A DNA stretch of 64,000 bases from assembly GCF_900100275.1 (NCBI RefSeq), contig NZ_FNET01000015.1, positions 1 to 64,000 on the forward strand. Reading direction: 5' to 3'. The translations under genes were made by a program, and so were the position numbers. Under the pieces are notes generated by a model that did not search any database, was not told the origin of the DNA, and worked only from the letters and a program-made list of their open reading frames with translations. Shown in pieces: positions 31,410 to 40,167 of this stretch. Source of the stretch: Lentzea albidocapillata subsp. violacea. Lineage in GTDB: Bacteria > Actinomycetota > Actinomycetes > Mycobacteriales > Pseudonocardiaceae. Each line of letters starts with the position of its first letter. The stretch's first letter is position 1.

Positions 31410-33303
31410 CGAGGGCCACCCGGTCGAGGAGCACGATCCCGGGATTGCAGTCGCCGAGGACGACCCTGCGCCCGGTGGGGCCGGTCTCCACCATGACGAA
31501 CGCCGTGGGCGCGAGACCCTGCAGCGTCGTCGGCTCCACCGTGAACTCGTAGACGCGGGCGTCGGTCCGTCCGACGGTCTCCGACCTGGCCTCCGACCTG
31601 CTGCGCGTGTCCGACCAGTTCGACTCCCTGGTCTCGGCCCGGCCGCTGGTCGTCGACCACGAGCTGCCCGACGACGAGTTGCCACCGTTGGGAGACCAGG
31701 AACTGCTGGAGCTGCCACCCGTGCTGGAGCCCCTGCTGTGGGTGACGCTGTCCGAACCGCCGTCGGTGTTCGAGGTGCCCTCGGTGAGGGTCTTGCCGAT
31801 CTGTTCGGTCAGCTGCGACATCACGAACTTGTGCCCGCGGCCGATGAACTCCGCGGCGGCCGCGGCCTCCTCGCCGTTGCCCAGCTGCATGAGGAGGGTG
31901 GCGGTGCCGCCGGCGCCGAGGAGCTTGCGCAGGTCGTCCCGCAGGTGCTGGATCAGGAAGATCAGCCGCACGCCGGACCGCCGGGCCTGCCTGGCCATCG
32001 CCTCGAGCGCTTCCAGGCCGATCTGGTCGGCGCCCGCGACGACCAGCGTCTCGCGCCCCGTCACCTGCCGCGAGTGCAGTTCCTGCAGGGCCCGGTGGAA
32101 CACGACGTGGTCGAGGAACCGCCGGTGCCTGCCGGTCCGGGCCTTGGTCGCGATCATCGCCAGGCCGCGCACCGGCCACACCGCGCCGAAGCCGGTGGAA
32201 TTTGCCGGGTCCGCGTCCTGTTCGGCACGCGCCAGCGAGCGCAGTTCCCCTTCCAGGGACTGGAGTTCGTTGCGCACCTGGTCGGTGTTGCCGACGGTGT
32301 CGACGTACGAGTTGAGCTTGCGCAGCTCCTCCGCCGCGAGCGTCTCGTCCGAGCCGGCGTCGTAGACGCGGCGCAGCACCTGCAGGCCGGCGACCAGCTT
32401 GGTGAACGTGATCGGCTCGGACAGTCGCTCGGCGACCGCCGTCAGCAGGTCGATGTGCAGGCCGCGCAGGTCCGCCGCCATCGCCGAGCGGTTGAGGTTG
32501 TGCATCGACTCGGCCAGCACCTCGGCCAGTTCCGCGGGATCGAGTCCGGTCAGCAGGCCGAGCCGGGTGAGGTCGCGGGGCGCCTCGTGGGCGTGGACCT
32601 CGTAACCCTGGCGCGCGGCGGCGTGCGTGAGGTTCTCGCCGACGAACATGTCGGTGAAGTCCAGCAGCAGCATCGACGACCCGGACGCGAGCTGGGCGGC
32701 GCCGATCGTGGTGAGCAGGCTCGCCCACCCGTCCTCGGTGCCGCCGAAGACGTCGATCCGGCTCGGCCTCGACGTGAGGCGCAGCGGGTGCCACAGCATC
32801 GCCGTGAGGAACCGTTCGGCTTCCCGGCGGTTGTGCTCGTCGATACGGGCGCGCCACGCCGCGTAGGCGTCGTTGTAGCTCTGGACGGCGCCGTTGTACT
32901 GGGAGTCGTAGCGCCGCTTCATCACGCTGAAGCGGCGCCTGGTGCGGAAGAACGTGAAGAACGCGAGCACCACGCCCGCGAACAGCACGATCGACGTGGC
33001 CCACTGCACCAGCGCGGGCATGGCCGCCTCGGTCGGCTTGAGCACCGAGCCCGTCAGCGCCACCGCGAAGAACGTCACGACGAGCCAGCCGATCAACGCG
33101 AGCCAGGCCTTCTTGCTGCGTTTCTGCTGGAGCAGGTAGTCGTGCGGGGCGTACACCTGTTCGGCCACCGGTTCGTGGGCAGCCTCCGGGCTGATCGCGG
33201 GCAGCGCGGGAGCGGTGAACTCCCAGCCCCACCGCTCCTGGCCGCTGAACAGCCGCTGCCACATCTCGTTGGTCCCGGCCACGACGACGTCCTGCCCCTG
33301 CAC
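31393..33303 (-). CDS. Two-TM membrane protein with large cytosolic domain, partner of the ATPase
   Basis: A 636-residue protein. Two spans near residues 66-86 (AWLALIGWLVVTFFAVALTG) and 97-118 (ALVQWATSIVLFAGVVLAFF) precede a long coiled region (RRYDSQYNGAVQSYNDAYAA) and a Rossmann-like or P-loop-like domain (SGSSMLLLDFTDMFVGEN, RETLVVAGADQIGLEALE) without a clear Walker A. A Ser-rich tract (SSSSSWSPNGGNSSSGSSW) near residues 530-560 links to a C-terminal beta domain. It is first gene of the operon with the HerA-like ATPase and acidic protein. Function unknown; likely a membrane platform for the ATPase. Confidence 0.65.
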   Translation of the reverse strand: MQGQDVVVAGTNEMWQRLFSGQERWGWEFTAPALPAISPEAAHEPVAEQVYAPHDYLLQQKRSKKAWLALIGWLVVTFFAVALTGSVLKPTEAAMPALVQWATSIVLFAGVVLAFFTFFRTRRRFSVMKRRYDSQYNGAVQSYNDAYAAWRARIDEHNRREAERFLTAMLWHPLRLTSRPSRIDVFGGTEDGWASLLTTIGAAQLASGSSMLLLDFTDMFVGENLTHAAARQGYEVHAHEAPRDLTRLGLLTGLDPAELAEVLAESMHNLNRSAMAADLRGLHIDLLTAVAERLSEPITFTKLVAGLQVLRRVYDAGSDETLAAEELRKLNSYVDTVGNTDQVRNELQSLEGELRSLARAEQDADPANSTGFGAVWPVRGLAMIATKARTGRHRRFLDHVVFHRALQELHSRQVTGRETLVVAGADQIGLEALEAMARQARRSGVRLIFLIQHLRDDLRKLLGAGGTATLLMQLGNGEEAAAAAEFIGRGHKFVMSQLTEQIGKTLTEGTSNTDGGSDSVTHSRGSSTGGSSSSSWSPNGGNSSSGSSWSTTSGRAETRESNWSDTRSRSEARSETVGRTDARVYEFTVEPTTLQGLAPTAFVMVETGPTGRRVVLGDCNPGIVLLDRVALDARVS

Positions 33304-33367
33304 AAGCCCTCCCCAGTACGCTCTGAAGATCGAGCATCGCCGATTGTGCCGGACGGCCTAGCGCGCT

Positions 33368-33700
33368 GTGACACAATCGCGAACTGTGTCGGTCAATTCA
33401 TCGGGGGAACCGCCGCGAGGACCCAACCCACCCGCGTACCTGCAGATGGAGCAGGCGCCTCCGCAGCAGTACACGGGGCCCGGACGCAACGGCTGGGCGG
33501 TCGCCTGCTTCGTCTGCGGCCTGGTCGGCATCCTGGGCTTCCCGATCATGCTGTGCTGGATCTTCGGCTTCATCGCGCTGGTCCAGATCACGCGGACCGG
33601 CCAGACGGGCCGACTGCTGGTGCGCCTCGGGTTCTCGGCGTCCGGCATCTGGATCCTGATCATCATCGCCAAGGCCGCACAGCTGACCCCGACACTCTGA
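33368..33700 (+). CDS. Small DUF4190-like membrane protein
   Basis: A 110-residue protein: a Pro/Gly-rich cytosolic N-terminus (GEPPRGPNPPAYLQMEQAPP) followed by two closely spaced spans (GWAVACFVCGLVGILGFPIM with CWIFGFIALVQI, and LVRLGFSASGIWILIIIAKA). This matches DUF4190-type proteins of actinomycetes. GTG 33368 or GTG 33386 could start it. It is divergent from the ATPase operon. Confidence 0.65.
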   Translation: MTQSRTVSVNSSGEPPRGPNPPAYLQMEQAPPQQYTGPGRNGWAVACFVCGLVGILGFPIMLCWIFGFIALVQITRTGQTGRLLVRLGFSASGIWILIIIAKAAQLTPTL

Positions 33701-33791
33701 CCTGGGTCGAACGCCGCGACGGCAGGGTGATCAGGGTGCGAGGCGCAGACCGTTAGGCGGTTCTTCACCGGGCCGGTCTAGGTTCCGGGGC

Positions 33792-36700
33792 GTGACGAGA
33801 CGTGCACTTGCCGTGATCATCGCCGCCGCCCTCCTTGCGCCCCTTTCCCCCGCGCGCGCCGACTCCCCCGGACGCGTCGAGACCGAGCGGATCGAAAGAC
33901 CCGTCGCTCCTGGCGTCACGCTCAGCTCGTTCGACTGGTACCGGCCCGACGGCTGGGTTCGCGGGGACGCGCTGGCCGTCGACCTCACGAAGGCGCAGGT
34001 CGGGTACGTCGATCCCGGCACCGTCGCCCAGGCGGTTCCCCTCTCGCAGCAAACCGAACGCGCGGTCGCGGCGATCAACGGCGACTTCTTCGACATCAAC
34101 AACAGCAACGCGCCGGAAGGCGTCGGCATCCAGGACGGCCGCCTGAGGAAGTCCGGCGAGGGCCGGGCGATCGGCATCGACGCGGCCGGCGTCGGGAGCG
34201 TCATGGAGACGTTCTTCGAGGGCACACTCAACGGCACGCACGAGCTGACGCAGCTCAACAGCGCGCGGATCGACCTTGACGGCATCGGTGTCTTCAACTC
34301 GCTGTGGGGCACGTACAGCAGAGCGCGCGCTACGCAAGGTGCGGCCAACACGGCCGAGGTGATCGTCAAGGACGACGTCGTGCAATCGGTCGGCAGCCCG
34401 AGCGACCGGCCCGTCGAGGGGTACGCGCTGGTCGGCCGTGACAAGGGCGCGGACGTCCTCAAGGCTCTGAAGCCGGGCGACAGAGCGGAGGTCAGCTACC
34501 AGAGCCGCACCAGCGACGGCAGCAAGCCGAAGACCGCCATCGGCGGGCGGCAGCTGCTGGTCGAGAACGGCCGCAACGTCGCCCCGGCGGCCCCGCTGCA
34601 CCCGCGCACCGCGGTCGGGTTCTCGCGGGACGGCAAGAAGATGTACATGCTCACCGTCGACGGACGGCAGAGCGCCTACCTGCAGGGCCTGGACCTGGAC
34701 GACCTGGCCGACGCGATGATCGGGCTCGGCGCGCACAACGCGCTCAACCTCGACGGCGGCGGTTCGTCGACCATGCTCGCCCGCGAGCCCGGCACCACCG
34801 AACTGAAGGTCGTCAACACGCCCTCGGACGGCGGCGAGCGCCCGGTCCCGAACGGCCTCGCGCTCTACGCCCCCGCCGGCACCGGCAAGCTGGTCGGCTT
34901 CGACGTCCAGACCGCGAGCACCCGCGTCTTCCCCGGCATGACCCGCCGGCTGACGGTGCGCGGCCACGACGAGACGTTCGGACCGGCGAGCGACGCGCAC
35001 CTCTCGCGCGCGACGGGCGGCTGGGCCATCGGCGACACCTTCCACGCCGCGCCGCGCTCGGGGCCTGCGAGCTTCACCGCCTTCAAGGGCCTCACGACCA
35101 GGACCACGGGGCTCACCGTGCTGGGCAGGCTCACGAGGATCGCCCCGGCCGAGACCCGGATCAGCCTGACCGAGCACGAGCGCAAGCCGTTGCGGATCAA
35201 CGGTTTCGACGCCAGGGGTTTCAGCGCGCCGATCGAACGCGCCGACCTCGACCTCAGCTACGACCGGAGGATCATCGAGGTCACCCCGGACCTCCAGATC
35301 AGGGCGTTGCGCACCGGCGCCACCACGATCAGGGCACACGCCCAGGGCAAGGAGACGCACGCGGCGGTCACCGTCGGGGTGACGGACCAGCCGGTCGCCA
35401 CGTTCGATGATGCTCCACAGTGGACGTTCGGCTCCGCCCGTGCGACCGGGAAGGTGGAACCGGCACCGGACGGCCACACCGGCGCGGGCCTGAGGCTCAG
35501 CTACGACTTCACCCAGTCGACCGGCACGCGCACCGCCTACGCCGTTCCGCCGCAGCCGATCCGGGTCGACGGGCAACCGCTGTCGCTCGCCGCCCAGGTC
35601 CACGGCAGCGGCCAGGGCGAGTGGACGGCGTTCACCGTCAGGGACGCGACGGGTCAGTCGCGGTCGCTCTACGGGCCCCACGTCACCTGGCACGGCTGGC
35701 AGCGGATCGAGGTCGCGGTGCCGCCGGAGCTGAAGTTCCCGGTCCAGGTCACCAGGTTCACCGCGATCGAGACCAGGGCCGACCGGTCCTACCGGGGTGA
35801 GGTGGTCGTGGACGACATCGTCGCGAGAGTGCCACCGGCGGTGACCCTGCCGCCCGTCCCGGACCTGCGCGAGGACGTGATCGGCCCGGCGCGGGGCTGG
35901 ACGTTCGCGGTCATGTCCGACGCCCAGTTCGTGGCCCGCGCCCCGGACAGCGACCTGGTCAGGTCGGCCCGCCGCACCCTGCGGGAGATCAGGGCGTCCG
36001 GTGCCGAGTTCGTCGTGGTCAACGGCGACCTCGTGGACGAGGCGGCACCGGAGGACCTGTCGCTCGCCCGCCGGGTGCTGACCGAGGAGCTCGGCGACTT
36101 CCCCTGGTACTACGTGCCGGGCAACCACGAGATCATGGGTCCGGGCACGATCGACAACTTCCGCCGCGAGTTCGGCGCCGCCAGCCGCACGTTCGACCAC
36201 CGGGGCACGAGGTTCGTGCTGCTCGACTCGTCGACCGGCACGATCAGGGGCGGCGGCTTCGAGCAGATGGAGATGCTCCGCAACGCGTTGCGCACCGCCG
36301 AAGGCCAGGCCGTCGTGCTGATGCACCACCCGCCGCGCGATCCGACGCCCGCGCGCACGAGCCAGCTGGACGACCGCCTGGAAGCGTCCTACTTCGAGCG
36401 GCTGCTGTCCGAACGGGACAAACCCACGGCGTTCGTCGGCGGGCACGTCGGCGGGTTCTTCGCGTCCACTGTGGACGGCGTCCCGTACGTGATCAACGGC
36501 AACTCCGGCAAGGCACCCGCGGAGCCGGGCGGGTTCACCGGCTGGACGCTGGTCGGCGTCGGCGAGGACGGCCTCGGGGCCGAGATCCGGCCGCACGTGG
36601 ACGCGCTCCAGATCCGGGTTCCGGCGACGCTGAGGCCCGGCGCGACGGAAACGGTTGCGGCGACGGTGAAACAGGGTGCCCGGTCGGTGGCGGTCCGTTA

Positions 36701-36902
36701 TCCGATGGGCGCGGTGTGGGAAGGGTCACGTGGTCTGCACGTGGGCGCCGGAAGCGGAGTCCGGCCGTGGCACGTCGCCCGGCTCGAACCGGACACCGGG
36801 GTGCTCACCGGCATCAGGCCTGGTCAGGCGAAGATCTCGGTCACCGTCAACGGCGTGACGAGCAGCGCGGACGTGCGCGTCGAGGCCTCGGAGGCGCCGT
36901 GA
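33792..36902 (+). CDS. Secreted NAGPA-type phosphodiester glycosidase fused to a metallophosphoesterase
   Basis: A 1036-residue exported protein. A signal peptide (residues 1-23) is followed by a NAGPA domain (about 60-360: INGDFFDINNSNAPEGVGIQ, LNLDGGGSSTML), which in relatives cleaves GlcNAc-phosphodiester bonds, then Ig-like beta domains with a carbohydrate-binding look (about 360-690), and a calcineurin-like metallophosphoesterase (about 700-920) with MSDAQF, VNGDLVD, GNHE, MHHPPRDP and GGHVGG metal-binding motifs, and a final beta domain. The two catalytic domains could act in sequence on a wall phosphodiester such as teichoic acid. The start is GTG 33792. Confidence 0.85.
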   Translation: MTRRALAVIIAAALLAPLSPARADSPGRVETERIERPVAPGVTLSSFDWYRPDGWVRGDALAVDLTKAQVGYVDPGTVAQAVPLSQQTERAVAAINGDFFDINNSNAPEGVGIQDGRLRKSGEGRAIGIDAAGVGSVMETFFEGTLNGTHELTQLNSARIDLDGIGVFNSLWGTYSRARATQGAANTAEVIVKDDVVQSVGSPSDRPVEGYALVGRDKGADVLKALKPGDRAEVSYQSRTSDGSKPKTAIGGRQLLVENGRNVAPAAPLHPRTAVGFSRDGKKMYMLTVDGRQSAYLQGLDLDDLADAMIGLGAHNALNLDGGGSSTMLAREPGTTELKVVNTPSDGGERPVPNGLALYAPAGTGKLVGFDVQTASTRVFPGMTRRLTVRGHDETFGPASDAHLSRATGGWAIGDTFHAAPRSGPASFTAFKGLTTRTTGLTVLGRLTRIAPAETRISLTEHERKPLRINGFDARGFSAPIERADLDLSYDRRIIEVTPDLQIRALRTGATTIRAHAQGKETHAAVTVGVTDQPVATFDDAPQWTFGSARATGKVEPAPDGHTGAGLRLSYDFTQSTGTRTAYAVPPQPIRVDGQPLSLAAQVHGSGQGEWTAFTVRDATGQSRSLYGPHVTWHGWQRIEVAVPPELKFPVQVTRFTAIETRADRSYRGEVVVDDIVARVPPAVTLPPVPDLREDVIGPARGWTFAVMSDAQFVARAPDSDLVRSARRTLREIRASGAEFVVVNGDLVDEAAPEDLSLARRVLTEELGDFPWYYVPGNHEIMGPGTIDNFRREFGAASRTFDHRGTRFVLLDSSTGTIRGGGFEQMEMLRNALRTAEGQAVVLMHHPPRDPTPARTSQLDDRLEASYFERLLSERDKPTAFVGGHVGGFFASTVDGVPYVINGNSGKAPAEPGGFTGWTLVGVGEDGLGAEIRPHVDALQIRVPATLRPGATETVAATVKQGARSVAVRYPMGAVWEGSRGLHVGAGSGVRPWHVARLEPDTGVLTGIRPGQAKISVTVNGVTSSADVRVEASEAP

Positions 36903-36950
36903 CCTGGTCTGAGTGAGTGTGATGTGAGGCGGTGGGGGAAGATACTCCCC

Positions 36951-38612
36951 ATGACCACCGCCGACAACGGTTTCGCCGACCTGGGGCTGCGCTCCGACAT
37001 CCTCAACGCACTCACCACGCTGGGCTACGAGGAGCCGACGCCGATCCAGAGCGAAGCGATCCCGCCACTCCTCGCGGGCAACGACCTGCTGGGCCAGGCG
37101 GCCACGGGCACGGGCAAGACGGCGGCGTTCGCGCTGCCGCTGCTCGAGCGCATCGCCGACAAGATCGGCAAGGGTGAGAAGCCGCTGGCCCTCGTGCTCG
37201 CGCCGACCCGTGAACTCGCCGTGCAGGTGTCCGAGGCGGTCCACCGCTACGGCCGCCACATGGGTGCCCGTGTGCTCCCCATCTACGGCGGCCAGCCCAT
37301 CGGCCGCCAGCTCCGTGAACTGTCCCGCGGTGTCGACGTGGTCGTCGCCACCCCGGGCCGCGCGATCGACCACCTCCAGCGTGGCACCCTGCAGCTGGGC
37401 GACCTGCAGGTCGTCGTGCTCGACGAGGCCGACGAGATGCTCGACATGGGCTTCGCGGAGGACATCGACGCGATCCTCAGCGAGACGCCCGCCGAGCGGC
37501 AGACCGTGCTGTTCTCGGCCACGATGCCGCCGCGCATCGACCGCATGGCCAAGAGCCACCTGCGCGAGCCGGTGCTGATCCAGATCGAGCGCGAGAAGAC
37601 CGAGCCGGGCGAGGCCCCGCGCGTCCGGCAGACCGCGTACCTGGTGCGCCGCGAGCACAAGCCCGCCGCACTCGGCCGCGTGCTCGACGTCGAGTCGCCG
37701 ACCGCCGCCGTCGTCTTCTGCCGCACCCGCGACGAGGTCGACCAGCTCACCGAGACGCTGAACGGCCGCGGCTACCGCGCCGAGTCGCTGCACGGCGGCA
37801 TCAGCCAGGAGCAGCGCGACCGCGTCATGGCGCGCCTGCGTTCCGGCACCGCCGACCTGCTGGTGGCCACCGACGTCGCTGCCCGCGGCCTCGACATCGA
37901 GCAGCTCACGCACGTCGTGAACTACAACGTGCCGTCCGCGCCCGAGGCGTACACGCACCGCATCGGCCGCGTCGGCCGCGCCGGCCGTGAGGGCGTCGCG
38001 ATCACCCTGGTGGAGCCGCGCGAGAACTCGATGCTCAAGACGATCGAGCGCGTCAGCAAGACCAAGATCCCGGTCGAGAAGGTGCCGACGGTCGCCGACC
38101 TGCGCGCCCGCCAGCTGGAGCTGACCCGCTCGTCGCTGCACGAGTCGCTGCTCGAGGACGACCTGTCGCGGTTCCGCGTCGTGGTCGAGACGCTGGCCGA
38201 CGAGTTCGACGTCATGGAGATCGCGCTGGCCGCGGTCAAGCTCGCGCACGAGGCCTCCGGTGCCGCCGCCGACGAGGAGGAGATCCCGGAGGTGCGCCCG
38301 CGCGAGGACCGCCCGCGCCGCGACGGCGTCCCCGCAGGCCCGCGCCGCGAGCGCCGTGGCCCCTCCGAGGGCATGACCAGGCTGTTCCTGGGTGCCGGCC
38401 GTTCGTCGGGCATCCGTCCGCAGGACATCGTCGGCGCGATCACCGGCGAGACGGGCCTGAAGGGCCGCGACATCGGCGCGATCGAGATCGCCGACAGGTT
38501 CTCGCTGGTCGAGGTGCCCGGCGACTCCGCGAACGACGTGATCGAGCAGCTGCGCGACGCCACGATCAAGGGCAAGCGCGTGACGATCCGCCGCGAGCGC
38601 CAGCCCCGCTAG
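36951..38612 (+). CDS. deaD: DEAD-box RNA helicase with DbpA/CsdA-type RNA-binding domain
   Basis: A 553-residue ATP-dependent RNA helicase involved in ribosome assembly and cold growth in relatives. All core motifs are visible: Q motif YEEPTPIQSEAIP, Walker A ATGTGKT, PTRELA, TPGR, DEAD, SAT, ARGLD and HRIGRVGRAG. A charged linker (PREDRPRRDGVPAGPRRERR) leads to a C-terminal DbpA-type domain (MTRLFLGAGRSSGIRPQDIV) that binds structured RNA. The gene has its own terminator and is monocistronic. Confidence 0.93.
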   Translation: MTTADNGFADLGLRSDILNALTTLGYEEPTPIQSEAIPPLLAGNDLLGQAATGTGKTAAFALPLLERIADKIGKGEKPLALVLAPTRELAVQVSEAVHRYGRHMGARVLPIYGGQPIGRQLRELSRGVDVVVATPGRAIDHLQRGTLQLGDLQVVVLDEADEMLDMGFAEDIDAILSETPAERQTVLFSATMPPRIDRMAKSHLREPVLIQIEREKTEPGEAPRVRQTAYLVRREHKPAALGRVLDVESPTAAVVFCRTRDEVDQLTETLNGRGYRAESLHGGISQEQRDRVMARLRSGTADLLVATDVAARGLDIEQLTHVVNYNVPSAPEAYTHRIGRVGRAGREGVAITLVEPRENSMLKTIERVSKTKIPVEKVPTVADLRARQLELTRSSLHESLLEDDLSRFRVVVETLADEFDVMEIALAAVKLAHEASGAAADEEEIPEVRPREDRPRRDGVPAGPRRERRGPSEGMTRLFLGAGRSSGIRPQDIVGAITGETGLKGRDIGAIEIADRFSLVEVPGDSANDVIEQLRDATIKGKRVTIRRERQPR

Positions 38613-38629
38613 ACTTCGAACATGAGACA

Positions 38630-38659
38630 GCCCCCGCCACGACCCGGCGGGGGCTTTTT
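38630..38659 (+). terminator. Classical rho-independent terminator
   Basis: GCCCCCGCC (38630-38638) and GGCGGGGGC (38646-38654) form a 9-bp stem with a 7-nt loop followed by TTTTT, right after the helicase gene. It also argues against any gene start before it for the downstream gene. Confidence 0.92.
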
Positions 38660-38699
38660 CACGTTCAGAGACGTGCAACCGGGTGGAACGAGGACTGAT

Positions 38700-39209
38700 T
38701 TGAGCCCGCAGTACGAGTACTACGCCCTGCTGACCGATTTCCACCCCGAACTCGACGGCTCGAACGGAATCGTGCGCAGGTGGACCGACGAAGCGGGCCA
38801 GGTCCACGACGAGCGCTACTCGCAGCGACTTGTCTGGGAGAGCACCCGTGACCTCGTCATGATCGAGAACGGCGAGTGGCAGGCGGAGGCGCGCCCGATC
38901 CCGGAGGAGGCCGTCGCGGCTTACGAAGCCGCGAAGTACGCGCGCGTCCACGCCGACGATCCGGCGGACGGGAAGTACTCCTACTTCGCGCAGGTGAAAA
39001 GCGGCAGCTCGGTGGACAACCCGACGTCGGTGGTCCGCACGTGGATCGCTCCGAACGGCCATCACAAGGAGCAGCAGCACGTAGGTGGCCCTGGCTACGC
39101 CTGGAAGGCCAGTCACATCCAGAGCGACATGTACGACGGCCGCGAGCGTGGCGAACTGGTGCCGATCACCGAGGAAGCCGCCATGCGGCTCATCGAATCC
39201 CGCGAGTGA
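38700..39209 (+). CDS. Hypothetical protein with two internal repeats
   Basis: A 169-residue protein of two similar units: QYEYYALLTDFHPELDGSNG ... RRWTDEAGQVHDERY ... PIPEEAVAAYEAAK and KYSYFAQVKSGSSVDNPTSV ... RTWIAPNGHHKEQQH ... PITEEAAMRLIES. Each unit has a beta-strand start, an RxW segment and a P-I-x-E-E-A ending, so it arose by duplication. TTG 38700 with AGGA 6 nt upstream is chosen since longer forms run through the terminator. No domain is recognised; a small actinobacterial family is likely. Confidence 0.65.
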   Translation: MSPQYEYYALLTDFHPELDGSNGIVRRWTDEAGQVHDERYSQRLVWESTRDLVMIENGEWQAEARPIPEEAVAAYEAAKYARVHADDPADGKYSYFAQVKSGSSVDNPTSVVRTWIAPNGHHKEQQHVGGPGYAWKASHIQSDMYDGRERGELVPITEEAAMRLIESRE

Positions 39210-39210
39210 G

Positions 39211-39948
39211 TCAGGGCTTGCGGGCCTCGACCAGGAACCGCGTCGAGGTGGACACGAACTCCCCGTGCTCCTGGATGTGCGCGTGCATGTCCAGGAGCCG
39301 ATCCCGATACCCCTCGACGGTGAACCCAGGCACGGTCCACAACACCTTCCGCAGAAAGTGCACGACCGCCGCAACGTCGAAGAACGCCACCCGCAACGCG
39401 ACCGGCTCCAGCCGCACCACCTCCAACCCGGCAGCCTCGGCCGAAGCCCGGGCCATACCGACTCCCCGAGCCTCGCTCACCGGCTGGGGCCCCATCATGA
39501 AATCGGTCAGCTCCCGGTTCGTCCCGGCCCCGATCTGCTGCGAGAAGTAGGTCCCACCGGACCGCAGCACCCGCGCGATCTCGCCCCACGGCGTCACCAC
39601 GGGATGCCGCGAGATCACCAGATCGAACGAAGCGCTCCGGAACGGCAGCGGCCCGGCGTCCGGCGTCCGCACCACGAGCGGCAGGTTCTTCGCGGCGACC
39701 AGAGCGTTCGGTGGCCACGACTCGGTGGCGGCCATCAGAGGCGGCAGCACCGGAGCCGACGCCGTCACCTCTCCCCCGCCGGTCTGCAGGTCGAGGGCCG
39801 ATGAGACCGCTCCCAGGCGCGCGGCGATCAGCGCGGCGTAGCCCCACGGTGGGCGTTCCTCGGTGGCACGACCCTCGAACCAGGAGAAGTCCCAGCCCTC
39901 CAGCGGCACGGCCGCGCCCTCGGCCACCAGCTCCTCGAATGTCCCCAT
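39211..39948 (-). CDS. SAM-dependent methyltransferase (class I)
   Basis: A 245-residue class I methyltransferase. The SAM-binding motif ALDLQTGGGEV, then PLPFRSASFDLVISRHPVV and WGEIARVLRSGGTYFSQQIG, are characteristic of the ubiquinone/tRNA-type family. No specific substrate can be named. ATG 39948 was chosen for its position before WDFSWFEGRA; a longer in-frame version would begin at 40047. It is separated from the next gene upstream by a stem-loop. Confidence 0.85.
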   Translation of the reverse strand: MGTFEELVAEGAAVPLEGWDFSWFEGRATEERPPWGYAALIAARLGAVSSALDLQTGGGEVTASAPVLPPLMAATESWPPNALVAAKNLPLVVRTPDAGPLPFRSASFDLVISRHPVVTPWGEIARVLRSGGTYFSQQIGAGTNRELTDFMMGPQPVSEARGVGMARASAEAAGLEVVRLEPVALRVAFFDVAAVVHFLRKVLWTVPGFTVEGYRDRLLDMHAHIQEHGEFVSTSTRFLVEARKP

Positions 39949-40079
39949 GAGCAGAAATGCCACCACAGGCGCGCCGAACCGGCCACCGAAAATGGCGGCA
40001 CCTGCCCTGGGCGCTGAGACGCCGCGTCCCTGGATCGTCTCGCGCACGGCGGGGCAGGTGCCGCAGGGTGTTACAACGA

Positions 40080-40132
40080 CCGAACGGCCGTGCGGTTACG
40101 CCCTAAGACGTAACAGAAGCACGACCGTTCGG
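40080..40132 (-). terminator. Two-part stem-loop downstream of the S8 protease gene
   Basis: CCGAACGGCCGTGC (40080-40093) pairs with 40119-40132 (one mismatch), and inside it GTTACG (40095-40100) pairs with CGTAAC (40109-40114) around an 8-nt loop. It lies 35 bp after the end of the protease gene and so is a likely terminator on minus. The rest of 39949-40167 holds no gene that can be supported. Confidence 0.6.
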
Positions 40133-40167
40133 CCCATAACAGCAACATCACTCAGTGGAGGGAACGA

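Noticed and set aside
39211..39948. Methyltransferase as a partner in terpene methylation
   Set aside because: It lies 8 kb away on the other strand with unrelated genes between, and it lacks features specific to GPP methyltransferases.
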